Of a stretch of 64,000 bases of DNA, positions 45,045-54,266 are shown piece after piece. The position numbers and the translations under genes were made by a program. Origin of the DNA: Pseudochelatococcus lubricantis (GTDB lineage: Bacteria; Pseudomonadota; Alphaproteobacteria; Rhizobiales; Beijerinckiaceae); assembly GCF_042432495.1 (NCBI RefSeq), contig NZ_JBHLXC010000002.1, forward strand, positions 620,001-684,000. The letters run 5' to 3'. The first letter of the stretch is position 1. Every line of letters begins with the position of its first letter. Under the pieces are notes generated by a model. That model saw nothing but the letters and a program-made list of their open reading frames with translations, did no database searches and was not told the origin of the DNA.

Positions 45045-45739
45045 ATTTCGACGTTGTCCTTAACAACCTGCCCTATCTTCTGTGGGGTGCGTGGCCGCAA
45101 GGCCCCATCGGCGGGGCGGCGCTCACGGTGTGGCTCAGCCTGCTGTCGGGCGTCGCTTCGGCGGTAATCGGGCTCGTGCTCGGCATCTGGCTGTACATGT
45201 CGCGCGGCGCAGTCCATTCCGTGCTGATCCTGTTTCTGGGGTTCTTCCGCGCGATCCCCGTGCTGATGCTGATTTTCTGGACCTACTTCCTGCTGCCCGT
45301 CGTGCTGGGCTTCTCGGTGCCGGAACTGACGACGGTGGTCTGCGCGCTGGCGCTCATCGGCGGTGCCTATCTGGCGCACAGTGTCGCGGCGGGGCTGCGC
45401 AGCGTTGGCGGAGGGCAATGGGAAGCCGGCATTTCGCTCGGCCTCGGCCGCTGGCGCGTGCTGTGGCTGATCGTCCTGCCGCAGTCGCTGCGCCGCATGG
45501 CGCCTTCCTTCGTCAATCAGTGGATTTCGCTGATCAAGGATACGTCGCTTGCCTATGTGATCGGCGTGCCGGAGCTGTCGTTCGTGGCGACGCAGGTGAA
45601 TAACCGCGCGATGGTGTATCCGGCCGAGATTTTCCTGTTCGTGGCGTTCGTCTATTTCGTCATCTGCGGTGTGCTCGATCTCGTCGCCACCGCCATCGCG
45701 GGCGAAGCGGAGCCCGAAGCGCGCACGCGCAGCGTTTGA
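45041..45739 (+). CDS. Amino acid ABC transporter permease 2
   Basis: The 232-residue protein is the second HisMQ-type permease, with about five membrane spans and the EAA loop AAGLRSVGGGQWEAGISLGLG. The start is a GTG at 45041 that overlaps the preceding stop by four bases. The ATP-binding subunit expected next is missing: the following gene is popZ on the other strand, so the ATPase must be encoded elsewhere. Confidence 0.92.
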   Translation: MNFDVVLNNLPYLLWGAWPQGPIGGAALTVWLSLLSGVASAVIGLVLGIWLYMSRGAVHSVLILFLGFFRAIPVLMLIFWTYFLLPVVLGFSVPELTTVVCALALIGGAYLAHSVAAGLRSVGGGQWEAGISLGLGRWRVLWLIVLPQSLRRMAPSFVNQWISLIKDTSLAYVIGVPELSFVATQVNNRAMVYPAEIFLFVAFVYFVICGVLDLVATAIAGEAEPEARTRSV

Positions 45740-45755
45740 CGGAACGGTGCCGGCG

Positions 45756-46418
45756 TTATCGGCGGGTGCCGCGGGTAATGCGCTCGATCTCGGCCCGGAC
45801 GAGTTTCTCGACCAGCGGCGGCAGATTCTCGTCGAGCCAGGTTTTCAGCAACGGCCGCAGCATGTCCTGTACGAGATCGTCCAGTGTGCGCGGATTGCGG
45901 CTGAGCACGACTGATGACAGGGATTCGAAGGCGGACGCCGCTGTCGCATTGGCCGATGTGGACAGGAGCGGCTCGTCGTCCTGCGCAGGGCGGGCAGCGT
46001 CATCCGCGCTGGCGAGGCGCTCTTCCGCCTGCCGGCTCGCGGGCGCCGCAGCTGTCTGCGGCGGGCTTGCCGGAGGCGCGGCGGGCGGCGGGCTCATCGT
46101 CTCCGCCGCTCTGGCCTCGTTGCCGGAGGCGCGGGCAGGTTTGTCGGTTCTGGCCGCGGGGGCAGGTTGGGGCGCGACGACCTGCTCCAACTCCTCCGTC
46201 TCCGGCGAAACATCGTCGTCGAACGTGATGCTGCTGCTGTCGAGGCCGAGGGAGTCGGGCTGGAGCGGGGGCAGGGAGTGCGCCTGATCGTCCGCGATGA
46301 TGCGGCGGATCGAGGCGAGAATTTCCTCCATGGATGGCTCAACACCCAACCTGTCGTTCCCGGCCCGGGGCACCTCCCGCGGGACCGGCTGAAGCCTCTG
46401 GCTTGTTGCTGCGCTCAT
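45756..46418 (-). CDS. popZ: PopZ/DUF2497 family polar organizing protein
   Basis: PopZ forms a matrix at the cell pole that anchors the chromosome origin and signalling proteins. The 220-residue protein has the conserved N-terminal motif PSMEEILASIRRIIADD (about residues 28-44), a long disordered proline- and alanine-rich middle and the C-terminal oligomerisation helices with MLRPLLKTWLDENLPPLVEKLV. I chose ATG 46418; the frame extends upstream. Placement between tolC and the importer is typical of Rhizobiales. Confidence 0.9.
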   Translation of the reverse strand: MSAATSQRLQPVPREVPRAGNDRLGVEPSMEEILASIRRIIADDQAHSLPPLQPDSLGLDSSSITFDDDVSPETEELEQVVAPQPAPAARTDKPARASGNEARAAETMSPPPAAPPASPPQTAAAPASRQAEERLASADDAARPAQDDEPLLSTSANATAASAFESLSSVVLSRNPRTLDDLVQDMLRPLLKTWLDENLPPLVEKLVRAEIERITRGTRR

Positions 46419-46601
46419 CGACCGACCTGCCTGTTCTGTCCACGTCCGGTGCGTTCGCGTCCGACCGGACGGCCTCATCATACTCATGCTGCGTGCAGAA
46501 TACCTTGCGAGGATTCGGCTGCACAGAGGTTAACGAAAGTTTAACGTTGATACCTCTCTTCGGAACGGCATTTTTCATCCGGCGCGGCGGCATGACGCCT
46601 G

Positions 46602-46630
46602 AAATGAAAAACCACGGCGATGCCGTGGTT
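46602..46630 (-). terminator. tolC terminator
   Basis: AACCACGGC at 46610-46618 pairs with GCCGTGGTT at 46622-46630 around a 3-base loop. On the minus strand a T run follows. It lies 38 bases past the tolC stop. Confidence 0.8.
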
Positions 46631-46667
46631 TATGCCGGTGGTGCCGGAGAGCGATGCGGGCGGCCGG

Positions 46668-48062
46668 TCAGCGTCCGTCCGGCGTGCTCGTGCCGATCCA
46701 CTTGGTCTTGACCTGCTCGAAGTGGCGCTTCGCGTCATAACGCGCGACCTTGAGGCCAAGCCCCTCCGCCGAAAGCCGGCCGATGGCGTTCAGCACCTCG
46801 TAGGAGGCCACGATGCGGTCGCGCTGCGCCGTCACCAGCGACACGCGCGAACTCAGCAGCGTCTGCTGCGCGTTCAGCACGTCGAGTGTCGTACGCTGGC
46901 CGACCTTGGCTTCCTCGCGCGTGCCGGAAAGCGCGATCTCGTTGGCCCCCACGGCCGCCTGCGCGGCGGTGATGCGCTGCTTCGCCGCTTCCAGATTGGC
47001 CCAGGCGGAAACGACGGCCTGCTGCACCTGATCGCGGGTGATGTCCACCTGCAGACGCTGCTGTCCCGCCTGTTCCTTGGCTTGCCGCGTCTGGGAGTAG
47101 ACGAGGCCGCCTTCGTAGATCGGAACGCGAAGCTGCGCCACGAGGGTGCCGGAAGTGATCACGCTGTCGCGCGTGCCCGAGCCGTCGAAGTTGCGCGTGA
47201 CGGCGGCACTCACGCCGAGCTGAGGATAGAGCGCGCTCTCGACGACCTTGACCTGAAACTCCGCCACGTCCACGCCATGCAGCGCGGCGATGATGGCGGG
47301 ATGCTCGGCAAGGCCGATGCGGATCGCCTGTTCGAGGGATTTCGGCAGGTGCCGCTCCGCGGCCACGCCGGGGCCGAGCTGGCGCGGCGTCTCGCCGATG
47401 TACTGGCGGTAGATGGCGATGCTCGTGCGCAGGTTCGCCTCGGCAAGGCTCGCCTGCGCCCGGCTGCTGGCGAGTTGCGCCTCGGCCTGCGCGACGTCCG
47501 TGCGCGTCACCTCGCCGACACTGAAGCGATCTTCCGTCTGCCGGAGCTGCTCCACGAGCACCTCGACGTTGTTGCGCTGGAGGTTGAGGACAGCGGTGTC
47601 GCGCAGCACATTCATGTATGCGGCGGCACCGTTCAGCAGGATGGACTGCTCGGTGTTGCGAAGCTGCTCACGTCCGCCGAGGACCTGCGATTCGGCTGCG
47701 CGCACGGAGTTGCGGGTCCGATTGCCGTCGAAGATGTTCTGGTCGATCTGGATGCCCAACGAACTCGGGTAGAGGGTGTGGGTCGTTCTGTTGCCGGGAA
47801 CGCGGGTATCCGTGCGGGCCACCGAGGTGCTGCCGGAGGCGTTGACAGTGGGGCGATAGCCTGCCAGCGCCTGCGGCAGGTTTTCATCGGTGGCGCGCAG
47901 AGTGGCGCGCTGTGCGTTCAGGGTCGGATTGGCCGCGTAGGCCTTGGCCAGCGCGCCTAGCATGGTTTCCGCCTGAGCCGGCGCGGACAGGGCCGTCGCC
48001 ATCAGGAAGAAACCGCTGAATACCGCCGCGCGGGTGGTTCTGCCGTTGCGTTTCACGTTCAC
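46668..48062 (-). CDS. tolC: TolC family outer membrane efflux protein
   Basis: The 464-residue protein has a signal peptide (about residues 1-31, ending AQA) and two repeats of the OEP domain, each with coiled-coil helices for the periplasmic tunnel, for example the ARDT..QRNNVEVL.. and QQAVVSAWANLEAAKQRI segments. It forms the outer membrane channel of type I secretion and RND efflux systems. It lies between pcm and popZ on the same strand. Confidence 0.93.
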   Translation of the reverse strand: MNVKRNGRTTRAAVFSGFFLMATALSAPAQAETMLGALAKAYAANPTLNAQRATLRATDENLPQALAGYRPTVNASGSTSVARTDTRVPGNRTTHTLYPSSLGIQIDQNIFDGNRTRNSVRAAESQVLGGREQLRNTEQSILLNGAAAYMNVLRDTAVLNLQRNNVEVLVEQLRQTEDRFSVGEVTRTDVAQAEAQLASSRAQASLAEANLRTSIAIYRQYIGETPRQLGPGVAAERHLPKSLEQAIRIGLAEHPAIIAALHGVDVAEFQVKVVESALYPQLGVSAAVTRNFDGSGTRDSVITSGTLVAQLRVPIYEGGLVYSQTRQAKEQAGQQRLQVDITRDQVQQAVVSAWANLEAAKQRITAAQAAVGANEIALSGTREEAKVGQRTTLDVLNAQQTLLSSRVSLVTAQRDRIVASYEVLNAIGRLSAEGLGLKVARYDAKRHFEQVKTKWIGTSTPDGR

Positions 48063-48341
48063 CTTCCCGACTTGCTCATGACTTGTTCGACTCGCTCAAC
48101 ACATAAAAGACGGCCGAACCGCCCGATCCGGTTACCCGAATCCAGTTAACAAAGTGACGCCCCCGCGTAGGGCTATTCTAGTTTGCTTCCCGACAAGCTG
48201 GAACAGCGCTTTCGCCCGGCCACACCGTTTGAGGCAAGGTGCAGCAAAAATACGACACCCTGACGGCATCCCTCAGCCTTTGAAATACAAGGCGTTCCGC
48301 GCCCGGCGGCAGGAGGAATGGCACGCTGGTCCGCGAGGATG

Positions 48342-49007
48342 TCAGAAAACGAAACCCGAGGGGGCCCTGAAGCCGTCCAGTACCGGTGCCGGTGCGTTGA
48401 ACAGCGTGCGGGAGCCGAACGCTGTTCCCGCGCGCTGGATGATGACGGCCTTTGGCGCGCCCGAATCATGGTCGATGCCGACCAGATGGCCATTCTCCGC
48501 CAGTTGGGAGAGCAGCTCGGCGGGCTCTGCCTCGAAAGCGCCGTTGATCAGGATCGCGTCATAGGGGGCGCCGGCTTTCCAACCCGCTTCCAGCGGGCCG
48601 GTGACGACGTTGATTCGGCCTTCGCCGAACTCGGCCGCCAGATCGCGGGCATGCGCGGCGATCGTCCCGTCCGATTCGAGGGCGGTGACATTTGCGCCGA
48701 GCCGCGCCAACACGACAGAGCCGTACCCCGTCGCGGCGCCCACATCGAGCACGCGCTTGCCGGCGCCGGCGCCGAGTTCCTGCGCCATGCGGGCAAAGAT
48801 CAGCGGTGCCAGCAGAAAGCGGCCGTGTTCGATATCGGGCGAAACGACGAGATGCTGGTCGCTGAAGGCCAGGACCTGTCGGTCCTCAGGGACGAATCGC
48901 TCGCGCGGCAGATCTTCCAGAACCGCGAGCAACGCCCTGTCGGTCACGTCGAAGGTGCGCACCTGACAGTCAACCATCCTGCGCCGGGCAACGGAAAAAT
49001 CGAACAT
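48342..49007 (-). CDS. pcm: Protein-L-isoaspartate O-methyltransferase
   Basis: The 221-residue SAM-dependent methyltransferase has the PIMT-specific N-terminus MFDFSVARRRMVDCQVRTFDV and the SAM-binding loop VLDVGAATGYGSVVLARLG (about residues 83-101). It repairs isoaspartate damage in proteins. I chose ATG 49007; the longer frame overlaps the tRNA-Cys gene. It precedes tolC by 279 bases. Confidence 0.92.
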   Translation of the reverse strand: MFDFSVARRRMVDCQVRTFDVTDRALLAVLEDLPRERFVPEDRQVLAFSDQHLVVSPDIEHGRFLLAPLIFARMAQELGAGAGKRVLDVGAATGYGSVVLARLGANVTALESDGTIAAHARDLAAEFGEGRINVVTGPLEAGWKAGAPYDAILINGAFEAEPAELLSQLAENGHLVGIDHDSGAPKAVIIQRAGTAFGSRTLFNAPAPVLDGFRAPSGFVF

Positions 49008-49085
49008 CGGGTGGACCTTTTGCTTGCTGACGACGCATCCGGGACAAGGCAATCCCTGCGAGGTTCGGCCCGCATGGCTTGCCGC

Positions 49086-49159
49086 TGGAGGCCTCGCCCG
49101 GAATCGAACCGGGGTGCAAGGATTTGCAGTCCTCTGCGTAACCACTCCGCCACGAGGCC
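49086..49159 (-). tRNA. tRNA-Cys (GCA)
   Basis: The 74-base minus strand sequence has acceptor stem GGCCTCG/CGAGGCC, D arm with GTGGCGGAGTGGTTACGC, anticodon loop CTGCAAA (anticodon GCA), T arm CCCGGTTCGATTCCGGG and encoded CCA. Confidence 0.96.
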
Positions 49160-49373
49160 TCACCCGGTGCTTCATAGCAAAGCCACGCGGAATGGCAACT
49201 GCCCTGTGCGGCTTTGTCACCGGTTGCCGGGGATTTATCCATCACGTTGATGATATGTGACGGTGCCGGGGTGCTCCGCCCGTCAGGTTATCCACATGTT
49301 GGCCTCTCAAAGCGGGGCGAACGGAAAAGTACTTGCATCGGCTAAAAGCTTCATGTAATCCCCTCTTCATTGA

Positions 49374-49449
49374 TCCTCGATAGCTCAGCCGGTAGAGCAA
49401 GCGACTGTTAATCGCTGGGTCGCAGGTTCGAGTCCTGCTCGGGGAGCCA
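49374..49449 (+). tRNA. tRNA-Asn (GUU)
   Basis: The 76-base sequence has acceptor stem TCCTCGA/TCGGGGA, D arm AGCTCAGCCGGTAGAGC, anticodon loop CTGTTAA (anticodon GTT), T arm GCAGGTTCGAGTCCTGC and encoded CCA. It is divergent from tRNA-Cys. Confidence 0.96.
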
Positions 49450-49457
49450 GTTTATAA

Positions 49458-49496
49458 ACAGCCTGCGGACTGACCGGTCCGCAGGCTGTTCGTTTA
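49458..49496 (+). terminator. tRNA-Asn terminator
   Basis: ACAGCCTGCGGAC at 49458-49470 pairs perfectly with GTCCGCAGGCTGT at 49477-49489 around a 6-base loop, followed by TCGTTT. It lies nine bases past tRNA-Asn. Confidence 0.85.
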
Positions 49497-49957
49497 TGCG
49501 GACCTGGCGGATCGTCCGGCTGCCGTGCCGGCGCTCAATTGACAAAATCCGTGATTGCGGCGAGCATGAGCCCATGGGAACAAAGGCTTGCATATGGCAC
49601 GTCATGCCGCGCGGAATAATGCCGGAAGGTGTGTCCGCGAACGTGGAGATTGTCTTCTCCGCGAAGCCGGACCTGTGTTCTCGCCGGACATGGTGGCAGC
49701 CGTCCCGCAGGATGGCGGCCGCGCGCCATGCGGGGTGGCAGCCGGCCTTGCCGGATACCGGGCTCTGACGGCCGGTTCACCCCTGCCGCCCCTTTCCCGC
49801 GCCGCCACCCGGAAAGCGTCGCGCTCCCGGCGTCGATAGAGACTTCTTCTCGGATTTTCCTGATGGCCGCGCCGGCGAGGCCCGCGGCACAACGTTTTCA
49901 CAGATCGCGCCCCACGGCACGAAGGCCGGGGCGCCGAATTTCACGAAGGTGACTACC
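49497..49957. other. Intergenic region, no gene seen
   Basis: About 460 bases between tRNA-Asn and rnk show chance reading frames on both strands but no recognised protein and no strong structure. The rnk promoter should lie in it. Confidence 0.4.
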
Positions 49958-50461
49958 ATGACAAAATCAGGCACCCGCCTGCCGAGGATTGTCGTTAGCG
50001 AAGAGGAGCAGGAGCGCCTGTCCGCGCTGGCTGCCTCCATCAGCGCCCGCAACCCGGAACTTGCCGAGGAGCTTCAGGGAGAAATGGAGCGCGCGCGCGT
50101 CGTGAGGCCGGACAAGATGCCGGCGGGCGTCGTGCGGATGAATTCGCGGGTCGAGTTCGAATCGGACGACGGCCAGCGCCGGCGCGTGACGCTCGTCTAT
50201 CCGGGCGAGGCCGATATCTCGGCCGGCCGCATTTCGATTCTCACACCGATCGGCACGGCCCTGATCGGGCTCTCCGAAGGCCAGTCCATCAACTGGACGG
50301 CGCGGGACGGGCGCGAGCAGCGGCTCACCGTCCTTTCCGTCGACAACGGCGGGGAATCCGCGCCGGAGGAGGGCGTCGTCGATCTCGCGGGAGCCCGTGC
50401 CGCGCGCCGGCAGGACGCAAGTGCGGCGGGCGACGACGATCCGGGCCCGTCTGCGGCGTGA
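49958..50461 (+). CDS. rnk: Nucleoside diphosphate kinase regulator (GreA/GreB family)
   Basis: The 167-residue protein has a short N-terminal helical segment and the GreA/GreB C-terminal domain with VRMNSRVEFESDDGQRRRVTLVYPGEAD and TPIGTALIGLSEGQSINW. Rnk binds RNA polymerase and lacks the acidic coiled-coil tip of Gre factors. An acidic, alanine-rich tail (about 130-167) follows. I chose ATG 49958, with AAGGTG just upstream, over GTG 49949. Confidence 0.92.
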   Translation: MTKSGTRLPRIVVSEEEQERLSALAASISARNPELAEELQGEMERARVVRPDKMPAGVVRMNSRVEFESDDGQRRRVTLVYPGEADISAGRISILTPIGTALIGLSEGQSINWTARDGREQRLTVLSVDNGGESAPEEGVVDLAGARAARRQDASAAGDDDPGPSAA

Positions 50462-50477
50462 GTCGATGATGCATGCT

Positions 50478-50508
50478 GCGGGATGACCTTTCCGGAGCGT
50501 CATCCCGC
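50478..50508. terminator. Hairpin between convergent rnk and the AsmA-like gene
   Basis: GCGGGATGAC at 50478-50487 pairs perfectly with GTCATCCCGC at 50499-50508 around an 11-base loop, 16 bases past the stop of each convergent gene. No T run is seen. Confidence 0.5.
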
Positions 50509-50523
50509 TCCCCCGGGCGTGCC

Positions 50524-53500
50524 CTACTGGCCGGGGGGCGGCGGTTGTGCCGGCTGCTGCTGCCCGCTGTCGGCGCGGCCGAGATCGAAGAACTTGCGGA
50601 AGATGCCCGGTGCGATCGCGGAAAGCGGGTTGACGGTGAGCGCCGGCGAATCGAGCGCCCCCGTCGCACGGAAGTTGATGGCGAAGAGGCCCTCGTACTG
50701 CCCGCCCCCCAGCAGCGGGCCGAGCAGGGGCACCTGGCTGAAGATGTTGTTGAGAGCATAGGCCGGCACGTAGGTGCCCGACACATCGATGCGCTCGTTG
50801 CGCGTGTCGACGTTGCCCTCGATGGTGACACCGACGCCCGGCCCCCACAGCACGCCTTCCTGGATGTTGATGCGGCCGGGTGCGCGGGTGAAACTCACCC
50901 GGAGCTTGGTGAAAGGCACATTGCCGGGGTCGACGGCGATTTTTTTCGGGCTTTCCGTGAGGATGCGCTCCATCGTCGGCTCGTTGCGAATCGCGAAATC
51001 GCGAATCAGCACCTTTCCGGCGCCGCCCTGCGCCAGATCGACGTGCATCTGCATGTCGCCGCCCGCCATGTGCGCGTAGATGTCGGCGAAGCGCAGCGCC
51101 GCGCCGGCGTTCTTCGTGGCGAGCGAAATCCCCGTGTTCCCGCTCATCTCGGCCGACAGCGGCGCGCCGCTGAAGCTGCCGGTCAGCCGCAGTCTCTCCG
51201 GCTCGCCGCCACGCAGCCCGAGCTTGAGGGCCGCTTTCGAGATCGTCTCGTTGTTGAAGCCGGCGATGATGTTCACCGCGACATTGACATCGAGGTTGAG
51301 CCCGGAGCCGCCGCCTGCCTGTCCGCCGCCCTGCCTGCTCGCGCCCTCGCGGAAAATGCGCAGGAAGGAGCGCGCGTCGAGCAGGTTGCCCTGCACGGCA
51401 AGCCGGAGGACACCGTTGCCCTGATCGGCGTCGACCGCGAAATCGTCGTTGGGGGACAGCCTGACCTGCGTGAGGCTGGCGCTCTTCAGCGCGCCGTCGG
51501 CGTTGAGCCGTGCGGCGCCCCGGGCGCTGACGGAGCCTGCGTTCAGGACAATGTCCGACAGGGCATAGCCGTTGTCGTCGAGGGCGGAGAACGTCAGCCG
51601 GCCCGGCTTGCCGGCGGCCTTCGTCCAGCCGGGCAGAAGGTTGTCGATGCGCGCGCGCGTCAGATCGACATCGACCTTGGCGGGCGCCGACGGCTTGGCG
51701 GCGCCCGTGCTGAACGACGTGCTGACGCGCGCGACGACCGGCCCCGTCAGGCGCTTGCCGAGGTTGATGCCCCGCGCGGCTCTCGCGGCATCGTCGAGAG
51801 TGAGGGTGATATCGGCCTGCGCGCTGCCGTCGCGCTTGCGCAGCGGCTGGCGCAGGCTGAGTTCTGCCGGCATGCCGCCGAGCTGGCCGTTTCCGGACAG
51901 CGACAGATTCTTCGAGTCGAGATTGAGCTGCAGGCTGGCGTTCGTCAGCCGGTCCTTGCCGCCGTCGAGATCGATTGCCAGACGCTCGATGCGCCCTGCA
52001 GCCTGCGTGACGACCTGCTCCGGCCGCAGGTGGTTTACCATCGGCAGGGTGATGGAAACGGCGAGGTCCGCGTCGCCGCCGACCGATTCCGGCGATACAT
52101 CGACATTGAACATGTCCTTCAGCGCCTCGCGCCGCAGCAGATGCGCCAGTGCCGCCGTGCTGCCGCGCAGGCGGAAGCCGATGTTGGCTTCGATGGGGGG
52201 CGTCAGCCGCGGGACGTCCATGCGCCCCTCGCTCAGGTCGAGGATCGCCCCCGGCGCGACCTCCGCCTTCGCGGACGAGGCGGTGACGGATGCGGTGGCG
52301 CCGGTCACGAGGCCGCTGACGGTCGCCTGCTCCAGGGGCGGAAAGCCGGGCGCGGCCGTGAGCGTGACCTGCGAGGCGGAGAACTGCGTGCGGACCGAAT
52401 CCGCCGGCAACGGTTCGCGGCGGCGGGAGGCCGCGAGCTGTTCGGCCGTGAGATTGACCGCGACATTGAGGGAATCAACGATGCCGGCGGACAGGTTGTC
52501 GATCAGGTAGCGGCGCGGTTCCGGCGTGACGAACGGCGGCCAGAAACGCAGGATCGACCGCGCGTTCGAGCGCGCTGTCTGGATGCCGAGGCGAACGCCG
52601 TCCTCGTTGCCGGGACCGCCGATCTCGCCGTTGAGCGCGACACCGAAGCCCGCGCCGGAGACCGCCACCCGTTCGATGCGCAGGCCACCGCCCCGCATGC
52701 CCGCTGCCATGACTTCCACGGCGTCGATGGCGAGGGGAGCCTCGCGCGGCGAGAGCGGCGGCAGGACGGCGTCGCGGCCGTCGAGCTGCAAGCGCCAGGA
52801 GCTGTCCGGATCGTCGAAAGCGACGCGCCCGCCGAGCGTGAAGCGGGAGCCGTTCGTCTCCAGCAGGAGGGAGGGGATGCGGATGCCACTGCTTCCCTCT
52901 TCCCGCTCCGCCTCCAGCCGGAATGCGGAGACCTCGAAAGACGGCTGGTCCCGGTCGTGATAGATCACCGTGCCGGGTGACGATTCGAGCTTGCCGGAGA
53001 GCGCCGCGAGCTTGTTGTCCGCGGTGATCGCGACCTTGAGCCTCGCCGAAAAGGTGAGGTCGCCCTCGACGAGCCCGCCATGCGCGCCCGCCAGCATCAG
53101 CAGGTCCGTCATCGGCGCGCCGTCGAGCGCCAGTGCCACGGTCCGTTCCTGTCCGCTGCCGCCGGTGACGTCGCCGCGTGCCGTCCACCGTCCGGAAGGG
53201 CCCTGCAGGGCGAGGGAAACGGCGAGGCTGCCGGAGGCCTCGCGCGTCAGGTCGGCGGTGACGTCGGCGAAGGTGAGACGCTCCGCGCCGTGGACGTCGA
53301 TGACCGTCACCCGCGCGTCGGAGAGCGCGACCCGGTCGAGGGAGCGTGTGAGCCCCGTCTGGTCGGCCAGCAGGTTGGCGATGCCGACCACGGCCTCGTC
53401 AAAGGAAACGGCGGGCTGTTGTTGCTGCGGCGTCCCGGCGGGCGGTGGCAGAACGTTCGCTGCGTCGCCGGGGTGCAGACTGCCGTCGGGCATCATGGTG

Positions 53501-53928
53501 AGGCGTGCGTCGAGGCCCGAGAAGGCGACGGACGTCAGGCCGATCTCGCCATAGGCGAACCGCCACGGATCGACGGCGATCTCGCCTGCGCGCGCGCGCA
53601 GGAAGACGGTGCCGTCCGGCTGCACGATCTCGATGTTCTCGGCGAGCAGCGCCGGGCCGTGGTCGGTGAGTGCGATACCGGTTTCCGAGATGCGCGCGCT
53701 CCAGCCGGGGGAGAGCTGGTCGGTGAGCGCCCTGGCGATCGGCTCGGCCAGCGACTGGGTCGACAGCGAGCCGAAGGACATCCGCGTGACGATGGCGACG
53801 ACGCAGAAGACCAGTATCGCCGCCGTCCACAGGCCGCTGCGCAGCAGGCTGGCCAGCGCTCTGCCGGCCGCGCTCCGGCGCCTGATGCGCCTGCGCCGTT
53901 TGCTGCGAATCTGTCGTGGCCTGATCAT
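50524..53928 (-). CDS. AsmA/YhdP-like (DUF3971) envelope protein
   Basis: The 1134-residue protein has a basic N-terminus (RSKRRRRIRRRSA) and one membrane helix (about residues 35-52). A very long periplasmic region of repeated beta strands follows, with DUF3971 in the middle and an AsmA-like C-terminal segment (about 880-1060) before a proline- and glutamine-rich end. Such proteins are thought to bridge the periplasm and carry phospholipid between membranes. It faces rnk convergently and bcp divergently. Confidence 0.9.
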   Translation of the reverse strand: MIRPRQIRSKRRRRIRRRSAAGRALASLLRSGLWTAAILVFCVVAIVTRMSFGSLSTQSLAEPIARALTDQLSPGWSARISETGIALTDHGPALLAENIEIVQPDGTVFLRARAGEIAVDPWRFAYGEIGLTSVAFSGLDARLTMMPDGSLHPGDAANVLPPPAGTPQQQQPAVSFDEAVVGIANLLADQTGLTRSLDRVALSDARVTVIDVHGAERLTFADVTADLTREASGSLAVSLALQGPSGRWTARGDVTGGSGQERTVALALDGAPMTDLLMLAGAHGGLVEGDLTFSARLKVAITADNKLAALSGKLESSPGTVIYHDRDQPSFEVSAFRLEAEREEGSSGIRIPSLLLETNGSRFTLGGRVAFDDPDSSWRLQLDGRDAVLPPLSPREAPLAIDAVEVMAAGMRGGGLRIERVAVSGAGFGVALNGEIGGPGNEDGVRLGIQTARSNARSILRFWPPFVTPEPRRYLIDNLSAGIVDSLNVAVNLTAEQLAASRRREPLPADSVRTQFSASQVTLTAAPGFPPLEQATVSGLVTGATASVTASSAKAEVAPGAILDLSEGRMDVPRLTPPIEANIGFRLRGSTAALAHLLRREALKDMFNVDVSPESVGGDADLAVSITLPMVNHLRPEQVVTQAAGRIERLAIDLDGGKDRLTNASLQLNLDSKNLSLSGNGQLGGMPAELSLRQPLRKRDGSAQADITLTLDDAARAARGINLGKRLTGPVVARVSTSFSTGAAKPSAPAKVDVDLTRARIDNLLPGWTKAAGKPGRLTFSALDDNGYALSDIVLNAGSVSARGAARLNADGALKSASLTQVRLSPNDDFAVDADQGNGVLRLAVQGNLLDARSFLRIFREGASRQGGGQAGGGSGLNLDVNVAVNIIAGFNNETISKAALKLGLRGGEPERLRLTGSFSGAPLSAEMSGNTGISLATKNAGAALRFADIYAHMAGGDMQMHVDLAQGGAGKVLIRDFAIRNEPTMERILTESPKKIAVDPGNVPFTKLRVSFTRAPGRINIQEGVLWGPGVGVTIEGNVDTRNERIDVSGTYVPAYALNNIFSQVPLLGPLLGGGQYEGLFAINFRATGALDSPALTVNPLSAIAPGIFRKFFDLGRADSGQQQPAQPPPPGQ

Positions 53929-54266
53929 GCCCTACCGTTGGTCTGCCGGTTGCGAAGTCCGCGCGAAACGCCCGGCGTGGAAACTGTCGACGCCCGATTC
54001 TCCACCGGGCTCGCATAGGCATTGTCCGCCGGGGCGCCGATGCAGGCGCGCGGGCGAGCCTTCAGGCTATACCAGTGTAACGCGAACGCCTGTCCGGCGA
54101 ATCGCGTCAGACGCGAAATCCCGTCCAAAATCGTCCTTTTCCCACAAAAAGTTCTCCTGTCGGACTACACTGCTGCGCGGCACGCGCGAATCCTGCTAGC
54201 TTTTCATATTTATATATTGCGCGTTTTGCTGCCTGGTTTGGCGCTTTTATGACGATGGAGGACGCT
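53929..54266. other. Divergent intergenic region, no gene seen
   Basis: About 340 bases lie between the AsmA-like gene and bcp. The AT-rich part at 54190-54240 is the likely bcp promoter region; no gene is seen. Confidence 0.4.

Noticed and set aside
49602..49901. 99-codon frame between tRNA-Asn and rnk
   Set aside because: It is arginine- and proline-rich with no start signals or match. Chance frames of this size are common in high-GC DNA.
50473..52980. Rightward reading frame of 835 codons
   Set aside because: It lies antisense to the AsmA-like gene, which has a membrane helix and family features. The frame has the low-complexity arginine/aspartate composition of a shadow.
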